Program-made: the position numbers and the translations under genes | Notes under the pieces: model-generated | What the model was told of the DNA's origin: nothing | The model's input: only the letters and a program-made list of their open reading frames with translations | Database searches by the model: none | From: Rubrivirga sp. SAORIC476 | GTDB lineage: Bacteria; Bacteroidota; Rhodothermia; Rhodothermales; Rubricoccaceae | DNA length: 64,000 nucleotides | Direction: 5' to 3' | Assembly (NCBI RefSeq): GCF_002283555.1 | Contig: NZ_MVOI01000004.1 | Span: 1-64,000, forward strand | Shown: positions 10,330-18,079 of the stretch, piece by piece | How positions within the stretch are numbered: the stretch's first letter is position 1 | Layout of the letters: each line of letters opens with the position of its first letter

Positions 10330-13197
10330 CTAATCCGCCTCCTCGTCCGAGGCCAGGTGGACGCCGCGGCTGTCGCGCACGAGACGCTGGCCGTCCGGGA
10401 GCTCGACCACGCGCGGCGCGTCGTCCTCGTCGTCGTCGATAGGGGAGACGACCGGGGTCGCGGGAGTGGACGGCGCCATCGCGGTCGGGTGGTGCGGGGT
10501 CAGCATCGCCTGCCCGTCGCCCCCGGCCTCGCCGTGGTGGATGATCTGCTCCCAGCACCGCGAGATCTGGTCGCCAAAGACGACCACGAGGTCGCCGGGC
10601 TCGGCCAGCGACAGCGCGTGGGCGACCGCCTCGGTCTCGTCCGGGACCAGCTCGATGGCCCCGTCGGCGACGCCCGCCGCGAGGAGCGTGGCCCGCAGCA
10701 TCTCCGGGACCTCCGTCTCGCCGCGCCCGCGGAGTCGGTCGTCGCGCTTGCAGACGAAGTGGTCGAAGTGGCCCGCGGCGGCGCGCGCGATGGCGTCGAT
10801 GTCCTCGTCGCGGCGGTCGCCGGGGGCGGCCAGTGCCAGGATGCGGCGCCCCTGCACCTCCAGCCGGTCCACGAGGTCGGCCATGGCCTCGACGGCGGCC
10901 GGGTTGTGGGCGTAGTCGAGGATGACGCGGAAGGGGTGCCCGTCGAACACGTTGAGGCGGCCGGGGGCCTCGTAGAAGCTCGTCGAGAAGGTCTGCAGGC
11001 CGTGGCGGATCTGGTCGAGCGTCAGCTCGACGGGCCCGTTGCCGAGCGCGTAGGCGATGCCCGCCGCGAACATCGCGTTCTGGACGTTGTGGCGCGCCTT
11101 GCCGTCGATGGTGGCCGGGATCAGGTGGGTCCAGATGAGCGGCAGGTGGCGCCCGCCGTCGTGGATCGTGATCATCTCGCCCGCGACGCCGCGCTCCAGC
11201 ACGACCGCCCGCCCGCCCTCGCGGACGTGCTCGCGGACGAGCGCGTGCTCGCCGTCCATCGTCACGTAGCAGATGTGCTTGGCCTTGGCGTGCTCGGCCA
11301 TCGCCAGCACCAGCGGGTCGTCGGCGTTGAGCACGACGGTGTCCTCGGCGACCTCGATCGGGATGCGCTTGATCTCGGCGAGCTGCTCCAGCGTGTCGAT
11401 GCGGCCCAGGCCGAGGTGGTCGGCGGAGACGTTGAGGCACGCGGCCACGTCGCAGCGGTTGACGCCGAGCCCGGCGCGGACGAGCCCGCCGCGGGCGACC
11501 TCCAGCACGGCGGCGTCCACCATCGGGTCGCGGAGGACGGTGCGTGCGCCCATCGGGCCGGTCATGTCGCCCTTGACGGTCAGCCGCCCGTCCACGAACA
11601 CGCCGTCGGTGGACGTCATGCCGGGCACGAAGGCCGCCATCTGGAGGATGTGGGACACCATCCGCGTGGTCGTCGTCTTGCCGTTGGTGCCGGTCACGAT
11701 GGCGACCGGGATCCGGCCGGGCGAGCCGGGCGGGAACAGCATGTCGATCACGGGCCGGGCCACGTCGCGCGGCGTACCCTCCGACGGCGCCACGTGCATG
11801 CGGAAGCCCGGCGCGGCGTTGACCTCCACGATGGCCCCGCCCACGTCGCGCCACGACTGCGTCACGTCGTCCGACAGGAAGTCGACCCCGCCCACGTCGA
11901 GGCCGACCGCGCGCACGGCGCGGACCGCCATGTCGCGGTTGTCCGGGTGGACCACGTCGGTCAGGTCGATGGCCGTGCCGCCGGTCGACAGGTTGGCGGT
12001 CGAGCGGAGGTAGAAGACTTCGCCCTCGGGCAGGACCGTCTCGGCGGAGTGGCCTGCCTCGGCGAGGAGGCGCTCGGCCTGGGCGTCGAACTGGAGCCGC
12101 GTGAGCACCTTCTCGTGGCCGACGCCGCGCCGAGGGTCCTCGTTGACGATCTCGACCAGCTCCTCGATCGTGTGCTCGCCGTCGCCCACGACGTGGCCGG
12201 GCACGCGCTTGGCGACCGCCACGAGGTGCCCGTCGACGACCAGCATCCGGTGGTCGAACCCGGTCACGAAGCTCTCCACGAGGACGCTCTTGCCGGAGCC
12301 GTGCGCCTGGGCGTGCTCGAAGCCGGTCACCACCTGCTCGTCGGACGTCAGGCGGATCGAGACCCCGCGGCCGTGGTTGGCGTTGAGCGGCTTCGTCACT
12401 ACCGGGTAGCCGATGCTGCGCGCGGCGCGGACGGCGCTCTGGGGGCCGTACACCAGCCGCTGCTGCGGGACCGGCAGGCCGAGCGACTCCAGCAGCGTCC
12501 GCGTGTCCTCCTTGTCGCTCGCGATCTCGACCGCGATGTGCTTCGTCTGGCCCGTGACGGTCGCCTGGATGCGCTGCTGGTACTTGCCGTGGCCGAGCTG
12601 GACGAGCGAGTACTGGTTCAGGCGGATCCAGGGGATGTCGCGCTCGACGGCCGCGTCGATGATCGACTGCGTGCTCGGTCCGAAGGCGATGCGCTGGGCG
12701 CGCTTGATGAACGCGTCGCGCTCCTCCTCCCAGTCGTAGTCGGCCTCCTTCTCCTCGTCGATGCGGGCCTGTACGTCGTCCGGCAGCAGGCGCAGGATGA
12801 GGCGGCGGGCCAGCTCGGAGGCCTCCAGCCCCACGTCCTTCTGCTGGTACTGGAACACCATGTCGTACTCGCCGACGGCGCGGCCGGTCGAGCGCGTCTT
12901 GCCGAACGTGACCTCGTGGCCCGCGATGCTCTGCAACTCCAGGGCGACGTGCTCCCAGACGTGGCCGAGCCACGTCCCCTCGTCCTCGACCATCCGCCGG
13001 ATGAAGCCGCCGGGCGTGCGGTACGAGCAGCCGTGCTCCTGGAGCCCCGGCAGCGCCTCCACGAGTCGCTCGGCGAACCCGTCCAGCTTCGCCGTCGGGT
13101 AGTCCTCCAGCGGGCCGAGGTCGATGGTGTGCCGGATGACCGGGAAGTGGGCGTACGGGTTGGGACCGACGTAGACGTTGGTCGAGACGACGCGCAT
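10330..13197 (-). CDS. cphA: Cyanophycin synthetase
   Basis: A 955-residue enzyme that polymerises Asp and attaches Arg through isopeptide bonds, using ATP. The order is N-domain (1-160), ATP-grasp (about 215-480, with KPLNANHGRGVS) and Mur-ligase module with P-loop TGTNGKTT (502-509), NVSADHLGLG and LDYAHNPAA. The N-domain contains HVWEH (79-83), a possible zinc hydrolase motif. The protein ends with a Pro/Thr- and Asp-rich tail of about 70 residues beyond the usual end. The ATG at 13197 begins at MRVVSTNVYVGPN, the family N-terminus; a longer in-frame extension upstream looks unrelated. It is the first gene of the leftward cyanophycin run. Confidence 0.96.
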   Translation of the reverse strand: MRVVSTNVYVGPNPYAHFPVIRHTIDLGPLEDYPTAKLDGFAERLVEALPGLQEHGCSYRTPGGFIRRMVEDEGTWLGHVWEHVALELQSIAGHEVTFGKTRSTGRAVGEYDMVFQYQQKDVGLEASELARRLILRLLPDDVQARIDEEKEADYDWEEERDAFIKRAQRIAFGPSTQSIIDAAVERDIPWIRLNQYSLVQLGHGKYQQRIQATVTGQTKHIAVEIASDKEDTRTLLESLGLPVPQQRLVYGPQSAVRAARSIGYPVVTKPLNANHGRGVSIRLTSDEQVVTGFEHAQAHGSGKSVLVESFVTGFDHRMLVVDGHLVAVAKRVPGHVVGDGEHTIEELVEIVNEDPRRGVGHEKVLTRLQFDAQAERLLAEAGHSAETVLPEGEVFYLRSTANLSTGGTAIDLTDVVHPDNRDMAVRAVRAVGLDVGGVDFLSDDVTQSWRDVGGAIVEVNAAPGFRMHVAPSEGTPRDVARPVIDMLFPPGSPGRIPVAIVTGTNGKTTTTRMVSHILQMAAFVPGMTSTDGVFVDGRLTVKGDMTGPMGARTVLRDPMVDAAVLEVARGGLVRAGLGVNRCDVAACLNVSADHLGLGRIDTLEQLAEIKRIPIEVAEDTVVLNADDPLVLAMAEHAKAKHICYVTMDGEHALVREHVREGGRAVVLERGVAGEMITIHDGGRHLPLIWTHLIPATIDGKARHNVQNAMFAAGIAYALGNGPVELTLDQIRHGLQTFSTSFYEAPGRLNVFDGHPFRVILDYAHNPAAVEAMADLVDRLEVQGRRILALAAPGDRRDEDIDAIARAAAGHFDHFVCKRDDRLRGRGETEVPEMLRATLLAAGVADGAIELVPDETEAVAHALSLAEPGDLVVVFGDQISRCWEQIIHHGEAGGDGQAMLTPHHPTAMAPSTPATPVVSPIDDDEDDAPRVVELPDGQRLVRDSRGVHLASDEEAD

Positions 13198-13303
13198 GGG
13201 AGAGCGGGGAGGGGAGGAGCGTCCAGAAGTGAACGGGCCGTTAAGGTCCGCACCGCCGGACCGATGGCGCAAGCGCCTCCCGCGGTAGACCGACGTGGCT
13301 CCG

Positions 13304-13336
13304 AAAAAACCCCGCCCGGCGGAAGCCGGGCGGGGC
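13304..13336 (-). terminator. Intrinsic terminator of the DUF5666 lipoprotein gene
   Basis: Perfect 11-bp stem, CCCCGCCCGGC (13310-13320) and GCCGGGCGGGG (13325-13335), with a GGAA loop. On the minus strand it is followed by six T (13309-13304). It lies 46 nt past the stop at 13382 and separates that gene from cphA. Confidence 0.9.
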
Positions 13337-13381
13337 AGTCGCGGACGCGGAGCGGTGGTGGACGCCTCGGGTCTCGGCGTC

Positions 13382-14167
13382 TCAGTCCTCGTCGAGCTTC
13401 ACCTTCTCGGCGGTAAGGACGCCGTCCCGGACCCAGCCCTCGGCCTCGGCGCGCAGGCCGGGGGCGAACGCGTCGCGCGAGATCGGGAGGTTGTCGTCGT
13501 CCAGCCAGCGGGTCGCGGCGGTCGTGGCGAACACGGTTCCGGAGACGGTGATCGAGGTGGGCGAGACCGCGTCGATGGTGCCCTCGACCTCGACCTCGTG
13601 CTCGTCGCCGGCGTCGTCGTCCAGGTCTTCGAGCTTGAGCTTCTTGGCGCGTACCGTGCCGTCGGACTGGAGGTGGCCCTCGGCCTCGACGACGGTGCCG
13701 ACGGCGAACGTCTCGAAGGAGATCGGTTCGTTGTCGCGGCCGAGGAAGCGTGTCGACGCGTCGATCCGGAACACGCGTCCCTGGACGCGCACGCGGTCGG
13801 CGCTCAGGGCCTCAATGGCGCCCTTGACTTCGACTTCGTTCTGGCTCCGCTCACTCGGTCGCGAGTCGCTTCGCGCGCGGAGCCCCTGGTGCGTCGCCAC
13901 CACCCTGCCGTCGATCTCGATGGTGGTGGTCACGGGCTGCCCGTCGGTCGAGACGGCGTCGAGCGACAGCACGTCGTCGGGCCCCGCCGTCAGCCGGGTC
14001 TCCCAGCGCCCGTCCGCGCGGGCGGTCGAGACGTCGTCCGCAGCCTGATAGGTGACGTTCGCCTGACCGTCGACGAGGAAGCGGACCGCGAGGGCATTCG
14101 AGGCGGGTGCCGAGGCGTCGCAGCCTGCCAGGAGGGCGACGAGGAACAGGGAGAGGAGGAGGCGCAT
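13382..14167 (-). CDS. DUF5666-repeat lipoprotein
   Basis: A 261-residue lipoprotein: signal peptide with lipobox LLAGC (Cys16), then a beta-rich region and two DUF5666-type repeats (about residues 112-180 and 188-258). These show the family pattern V-x-G-x-I-(D/E)-A-(L/V), a 'V.(V/I).G..F' strand, a TRFL/TRWL strand and a terminal '(V/L)TAEKVKL'-like strand. DUF5666 domains are small beta-barrels of unknown function in envelope proteins. ATG 14167 gives a compact signal peptide; ATG 14197 is possible but adds ten residues and crowds the promoter. A longer relative with the same upstream region lies at 20816-22714. Confidence 0.85.
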   Translation of the reverse strand: MRLLLSLFLVALLAGCDASAPASNALAVRFLVDGQANVTYQAADDVSTARADGRWETRLTAGPDDVLSLDAVSTDGQPVTTTIEIDGRVVATHQGLRARSDSRPSERSQNEVEVKGAIEALSADRVRVQGRVFRIDASTRFLGRDNEPISFETFAVGTVVEAEGHLQSDGTVRAKKLKLEDLDDDAGDEHEVEVEGTIDAVSPTSITVSGTVFATTAATRWLDDDNLPISRDAFAPGLRAEAEGWVRDGVLTAEKVKLDED

Positions 14168-14203
14168 GGCGGAGAGAGGAACGTGGAAGGTGTTCATCCC
14201 TTT

Positions 14204-14218
14204 CCAATCCGCGTGCCA
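14204..14218 (-). promoter_or_regulatory. Sigma-54-like -24/-12 promoter of the DUF5666 lipoprotein gene
   Basis: On the minus strand, TGGCAC (14218-14213), 5 nt, then TTGG (14207-14204). The sigma-54 consensus is TGGCAC-N5-TTGC, so only the last base of the -12 box differs. It sits 37 nt upstream of the ATG at 14167. The 22.76-kb gene has the same element. Confidence 0.6.
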
Positions 14219-14280
14219 CCCTCCAGAACGACCTCTCTAGCTCGGGAATGGACCGTGGGCGTCGAGGAGAGCGGCACAGC

Positions 14281-14305
14281 GTGCGCGGGTGCGCAGCCCG
14301 TGCGC
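14281..14305 (-). promoter_or_regulatory. Triple GTGCGC element upstream of the DUF5666 lipoprotein gene
   Basis: Three direct GTGCGC copies at 14281, 14289 and 14300 (steps of 8 and 11 bp), 63 bp upstream of the -24 box. Copy number, steps and distance to the -24 box are the same at 22836-22860. This fits a binding site for an enhancer-binding activator. It lies between the promoter and the end of the next gene (14312). Confidence 0.65.
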
Positions 14306-14311
14306 AGGGGG

Positions 14312-15112
14312 CTACCAGCGCGCTCGAACGCGGACGCCCGTCGGGGTGAGCCCGAGCGAGACACCCCCGCTCGGCCGCGTCCGCAGACGCGTTTCGGGCA
14401 CCGTCGGCCCCCCCGACACGAGGGCATCCAGCGTCGCCGCGGTCCACACGGCGGCCGCTCCGATGCGGAACGCCGCCTGGGCCCGCTGCCACCGATTGTA
14501 GGCCGGGTAGCGGGCCACGGCCTCGTCGGGAGTCGTCGCGGCGAGGTAGTCCTCCCGGGCCGCGTCCCGGGCGAGCGTCGCCGACGCCGTGCCGAGGACG
14601 GCCGTCCCGGCGGCGAGCGCGAACACCCATCCTTTGGCCCGATCGCCCTTGTAGAACTGGCCCCAGCCAGGCATGGCCAGCGATCGCAGCGCCGCCGCCG
14701 GGCGCGGATCGTCGAGCACCACGTAGCGGATTTCTGACGGCGTCGCGGGCCGCTCGGTGGGTCCCGCCTCGGCGCGGAGGGTGTCGAAGAACTCGACCGT
14801 CTTGGGCGACACGAGCACCGAGTCGAGGCGGAGGCCGCGGTCGATGGACAACGCAGCCTCGAACTGCCGCCGCGCCTCCACGGGTTGGTTCTGGGTGTGG
14901 AGCAGGATGCCGAGCGTCGAGTGGACCGTGACGAGTTGGTCCGGCGTGAGCGTTTCGAAGCGGCCCAGCGCCTCGCGCGCCCGGGCCTCCGCGGCCTCGT
15001 AGTCGAGGCGGGCCACGGCGTCTGTCATGGCGCGCAGCAGGTCCGCGGCCTCGGTCGTCGGCTGGGCGACCGCGCCGACGGCGAGAAGGGCGCTGAGCCA
15101 GACCGCTCTCAT
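14312..15112 (-). CDS. Secreted DUF5683/TPR-like protein
   Basis: A 266-residue protein: signal peptide (1-16, ending AVAQ), a helical TPR-like segment (about 20-110, with LDYEAAEARAREAL and PVEARRQFEAAL), then SLAMPGWGQFYKGDRAKGW (about residues 145-163), typical of DUF5683-family envelope proteins, followed by one or two hydrophobic helices. A short beta C-terminus (GGVSLGLTPTGVRVRARW) resembles an outer-membrane end. Its ATG overlaps the Kelch gene stop (ATGA, 15109-15112), so the two are probably translationally coupled. Function is unknown. Confidence 0.78.
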   Translation of the reverse strand: MRAVWLSALLAVGAVAQPTTEAADLLRAMTDAVARLDYEAAEARAREALGRFETLTPDQLVTVHSTLGILLHTQNQPVEARRQFEAALSIDRGLRLDSVLVSPKTVEFFDTLRAEAGPTERPATPSEIRYVVLDDPRPAAALRSLAMPGWGQFYKGDRAKGWVFALAAGTAVLGTASATLARDAAREDYLAATTPDEAVARYPAYNRWQRAQAAFRIGAAAVWTAATLDALVSGGPTVPETRLRTRPSGGVSLGLTPTGVRVRARW

Positions 15113-16302
15113 CGGGCCACCGTGACCAGGAGCGTCTCGGAGACGCCGGGAGCCTCCAGCCAGACCCCGTACACGCCGGCGGGAACGTCGGCACGCCACC
15201 CGAGGCGGAGGGGGGCGGGGCTGGCGATGCCGTCCCACAGCACCGCGACCTCTCGGCCGAGGGCATCCAGCACGCGCACGCGGGCGGGGCCTGGAGCGGT
15301 CAGCCGTAGCATCACCGTCGTCGGGCCGGACGTGGGATTGGGGCCTGCGAGCGTCAGCGCCCCGCTCGTGGCGTGCGGGGGCAGGCCGATGGCGACGCCG
15401 TCGATCGGGAGGCGTACCACCGACGCGAGGACACCGCCGAACGCGTCCGAGCCGCCCGCCACGATCAACTCGGTTCCGATGACGGCGGCCACGGCCCCCT
15501 CGCGCGCCACGGGGAGCGAGGGGAGCGTCGTCCATCCACCGCCGACCTGGCCGAGGCGGTCGACCGTCGTCACGACGCCGTCGCTGGCGTCGCGGCCGCC
15601 GACGGCGAAGAGCGCAGCTCCGTCGGTGGCAACCGCGAGGCCCCCCCGAGCGGTCGGCAGTGGGGACAGCGCGGAGGAGGAGGCGCCGTCCGTGGTGAAG
15701 CGGTCGACCCGCTGAAGGGGCCCGAACGCGCTGAAGCCGCCGACGACGACCACGTCGTCACCGACGGTCACCATCCCGAAGCGCGCCCTCGCCGGGTCGA
15801 GGGTCCAGCTGTAGGGCCCCCAGTCGCCGGTGTAGCTCTCCGAGGTCGCGAGCAGCGACCCCTCCTCGTCGGCCCCGCCGAGAGCGATCAGGGTTCCGCC
15901 CAGCGTCGCGAGCCCGTGGCCCTCCCGCTCGGTCTCCAGTCCGTCGAAGGACTCCCAGCGGTCGGCCTCGGGGTCGTAGACCTCGATGTCGTCGGTGGGC
16001 TCGCCGTCGTCGTCGCGGCCGCCGGAGAGCACGATCCGGCCGTCGAGCACGGCCGCGGCGGCGTCGGTGCGGGCGCGGCGCAGGGCAGGCATCGGCGTCC
16101 AGCCCGAGGCGGGGTCGAACGCCTCGGCGGTGGCGAGGGGCGTTCCGGCGGCGTCGCGGCCACCCATCACCACGAGGCGGCCGTCGAGGACGACCGCGGC
16201 GGCGCCCGTCCGGGCCGTCCCCATGGACGGGGCGGCCATCCACGTCTGGGCGTGGACGCCGGCCGTGAGGGCGAGGAAGAGGACTGTGCAGACGGTGCGC
16301 AT
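15109..16302 (-). CDS. Secreted Kelch-repeat protein with C-terminal sorting domain
   Basis: A 397-residue protein with a signal peptide (1-18, ending VHAQ). Six or so Kelch repeats follow (residues 20-300), each with the GG...A.V..YDP..W pattern such as LVVMGGRDAAGTPLATAEAF, forming a beta-propeller. The last 80 residues are a type IX secretion-style sorting domain: GPNPTSGPT, RVRVLDALGREV, LGWRADVPAGVYGVWL and LLVTVAR at the very end. It is therefore expected to be exported and surface-bound or released. The ATG at 16302 is well placed. A -24/-12-like element lies just upstream. Confidence 0.87.
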   Translation of the reverse strand: MRTVCTVLFLALTAGVHAQTWMAAPSMGTARTGAAAVVLDGRLVVMGGRDAAGTPLATAEAFDPASGWTPMPALRRARTDAAAAVLDGRIVLSGGRDDDGEPTDDIEVYDPEADRWESFDGLETEREGHGLATLGGTLIALGGADEEGSLLATSESYTGDWGPYSWTLDPARARFGMVTVGDDVVVVGGFSAFGPLQRVDRFTTDGASSSALSPLPTARGGLAVATDGAALFAVGGRDASDGVVTTVDRLGQVGGGWTTLPSLPVAREGAVAAVIGTELIVAGGSDAFGGVLASVVRLPIDGVAIGLPPHATSGALTLAGPNPTSGPTTVMLRLTAPGPARVRVLDALGREVAVLWDGIASPAPLRLGWRADVPAGVYGVWLEAPGVSETLLVTVAR

Positions 16303-16338
16303 CGGAGACAGGATACTGGCGGGTATCGACCCGATAGA

Positions 16339-16352
16339 CAAGAGCCGTGCCG
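16339..16352 (-). promoter_or_regulatory. Possible -24/-12 promoter of the Kelch gene
   Basis: Minus-strand CGGCAC (16352-16347), 5 nt, then TTG (16341-16339), in the 79-nt gap between the PEGA kinase and the Kelch gene. It is weaker than the two DUF5666 promoters (-24 C for T, T for C after TTG), and I see no GTGCGC triplet upstream. Small inverted repeats (TATCG-ACC-CGATA, 16324-16336; GATAC/GTATC, 16312-16327) lie around the expected transcription start. Confidence 0.35.
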
Positions 16353-16381
16353 TGGCGACCCTGCGTCGGACATCCACGCGG

Positions 16382-18079
16382 CTACTCCGGCCCGTCCATC
16401 CGCACGCGGACGGTCCGCTGCTCGCCCGCGGCGACGCGGAGGCGAACCTCTCGGGCCCCGAACGTGGGGTGCTCGAAGCCGAGCCGGTGGTCGCCGGGGA
16501 TCAGGATCAGCGGTCGGGCCTGCGGCGGGATCGTGTCCCACAGCTCGCCGTCCACCGACACGCGGGCCCACGGGCTGACCTCGATCTGGATGCGCCCGAC
16601 GGTGTCCCACAGCGAGATCACCTGCCTCGCCTCACGGCCGGGCTCGACCTGGACGCGGACCGTGTGCGGCGGGAAGTCGGGGTTGGTGAGGGTGAGGACG
16701 TGCTCGCCTGCCGGGAGCGCGACGCTCTGGAGGGGGGTCGTGCCCACGTCGCGGCCGTCGATCTGGACGCGCGCCCAGGGCTCTACGGCGAGGGCCAGCC
16801 GCCCCGGAGCCGGGGCCGACGGCGGGGGGACCGGCGCGGGCGTCGGTCCGGGAGACGACACGGCCGGTGACTCGGGCGGCGACGCAGAGGGCTCGCGGAG
16901 AAGAGGCGGACGCGCCTCGAAGGCTGGGTCGAGGCGCTGCGGCGGGGCTAGGAAAATGTCGGGAGTGGCCGCCTCGGGAGGTGCCTCGACCGAGGCGGTC
17001 GGCGCGCGGCGGTCGGCGATGGCCACGGCGGGAGCCGACCGGGGCTCGTCGGCGGGCTGGGCCGGGGCGGGATCGGAGGTGGGGCCGCGGAGCGCGACGA
17101 TGGCGGTGACCACGACCAGGGCCAGACCCAGCGCCAGACCCGCCGCGCGCCACCGGACGCGTCGTTGTGGCGTGGTGGGCGCGGAGGGGGGGACAGCCGT
17201 CGGCTCCGGGGGGCGGTACGCCGCCGGGTCGTCGAGGAAGGCGGCGAGGTCATCAGCGTCGATGGGTCCGTACGGACCGAGGACCGCCGTGAACCGCCGG
17301 GCGACGGCCTCAGCGTCCTCGGGGCGGTCGGCGGGGTCTTTGGCGAGCAGCGTGGCGACCACCTCGACCAGCGCGGGCGGAATCCGGGGGTCAGCGGCGA
17401 GCGCGGCGGCGGGGTCGTCGTGGAGGACGGCGTCGAGGGTCGCCGACGGCGCGCCGCCGCCGAAGGCCGGGCGCCCGCTCAGGGCGTGGGCGAGGACGGC
17501 ACCCAGCGAGAACAGGTCGGACCGGGCCGTCGCGGCCTCCCCGCGGACGACCTCGGGGGCCAGCGTGCCGAGCGTGCCCCGGACCTCGGCGTCGGTGGCG
17601 TCGGAGAGGGATGCCAGTCCGAAATCGGCCAGCTTGACGACGCCGTCGGCGCCGAGGAGGAGGTTGGCCGCCGAGACGTCGCGGTGCAGGATGCCCGCGG
17701 CGTGGACGGCGGCGAGGCCCCGCGCGGCCTCACGGGCGACGAAGGCCGCCAGTACGGGGGGCAGCGCGCCCGCCTCGGCGAGGATGCTCGCCAGGTCGGA
17801 GCCCTCGACCCACTCGGCGACCATCGACCCCTCCCAGGCATCCAGCACGCGGACCACGTTGGGGTGGTCCACCTGGGCCGCGAGGCGGGCCTCGTCGGCG
17901 AACCGGCGGCTCCGCTCCGGGTCGTGGCCGCTCAGCGTCTTCAGCAGGACGACCTCGCCGGTGCGCCCGTCCACGGCCTTGAAGACGGTGGCGACGGGGC
18001 CGCGCGCGATCTCGGCGAACGGCCGGATGTCGGAGGACGAGGGGACGATGACGACGTCGGGGGAGCGGGCGAGGGCAAC
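16382..18079 (-). CDS. Membrane Ser/Thr protein kinase with two PEGA domains; start uncertain
   Basis: The Hanks-type kinase has HRDVSAAN (catalytic D99, counted from GTG 17974), DFG at 117-119 and ATP-anchoring Lys in VVLLKTL. A transmembrane helix (276-296) is followed by a Pro/Ala-rich linker and two PEGA domains (about 390-450 and 455-525, each with PWARV.(I/V)DG). The kinase is thus cytoplasmic and the PEGA part outside. The glycine-loop region (EIARGPVATVFKAVD) is encoded upstream of the first ordinary start, GTG 17974; the frame is open only to 18079, directly after the upstream gene's stop. I give that maximal extent; a rare start such as ATC 18049 is possible. Confidence 0.82.
   Translation of the reverse strand, partial: VALARSPDVVIVPSSSDIRPFAEIARGPVATVFKAVDGRTGEVVLLKTLSGHDPERSRRFADEARLAAQVDHPNVVRVLDAWEGSMVAEWVEGSDLASILAEAGALPPVLAAFVAREAARGLAAVHAAGILHRDVSAANLLLGADGVVKLADFGLASLSDATDAEVRGTLGTLAPEVVRGEAATARSDLFSLGAVLAHALSGRPAFGGGAPSATLDAVLHDDPAAALAADPRIPPALVEVVATLLAKDPADRPEDAEAVARRFTAVLGPYGPIDADDLAAFLDDPAAYRPPEPTAVPPSAPTTPQRRVRWRAAGLALGLALVVVTAIVALRGPTSDPAPAQPADEPRSAPAVAIADRRAPTASVEAPPEAATPDIFLAPPQRLDPAFEARPPLLREPSASPPESPAVSSPGPTPAPVPPPSAPAPGRLALAVEPWARVQIDGRDVGTTPLQSVALPAGEHVLTLTNPDFPPHTVRVQVEPGREARQVISLWDTVGRIQIEVSPWARVSVDGELWDTIPPQARPLILIPGDHRLGFEHPTFGAREVRLRVAAGEQRTVRVRMDGPE

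Noticed and set aside
8797-13416. A very long open frame antisense to the cyanophycin genes
   Set aside because: Its translation is Arg/Val/Leu/Gly/Asp-rich with no domain, and it mirrors the codon bias of the real genes on the other strand; similar antisense frames lie over gyrA (1895-4630) and the fad operon (30671-34972).
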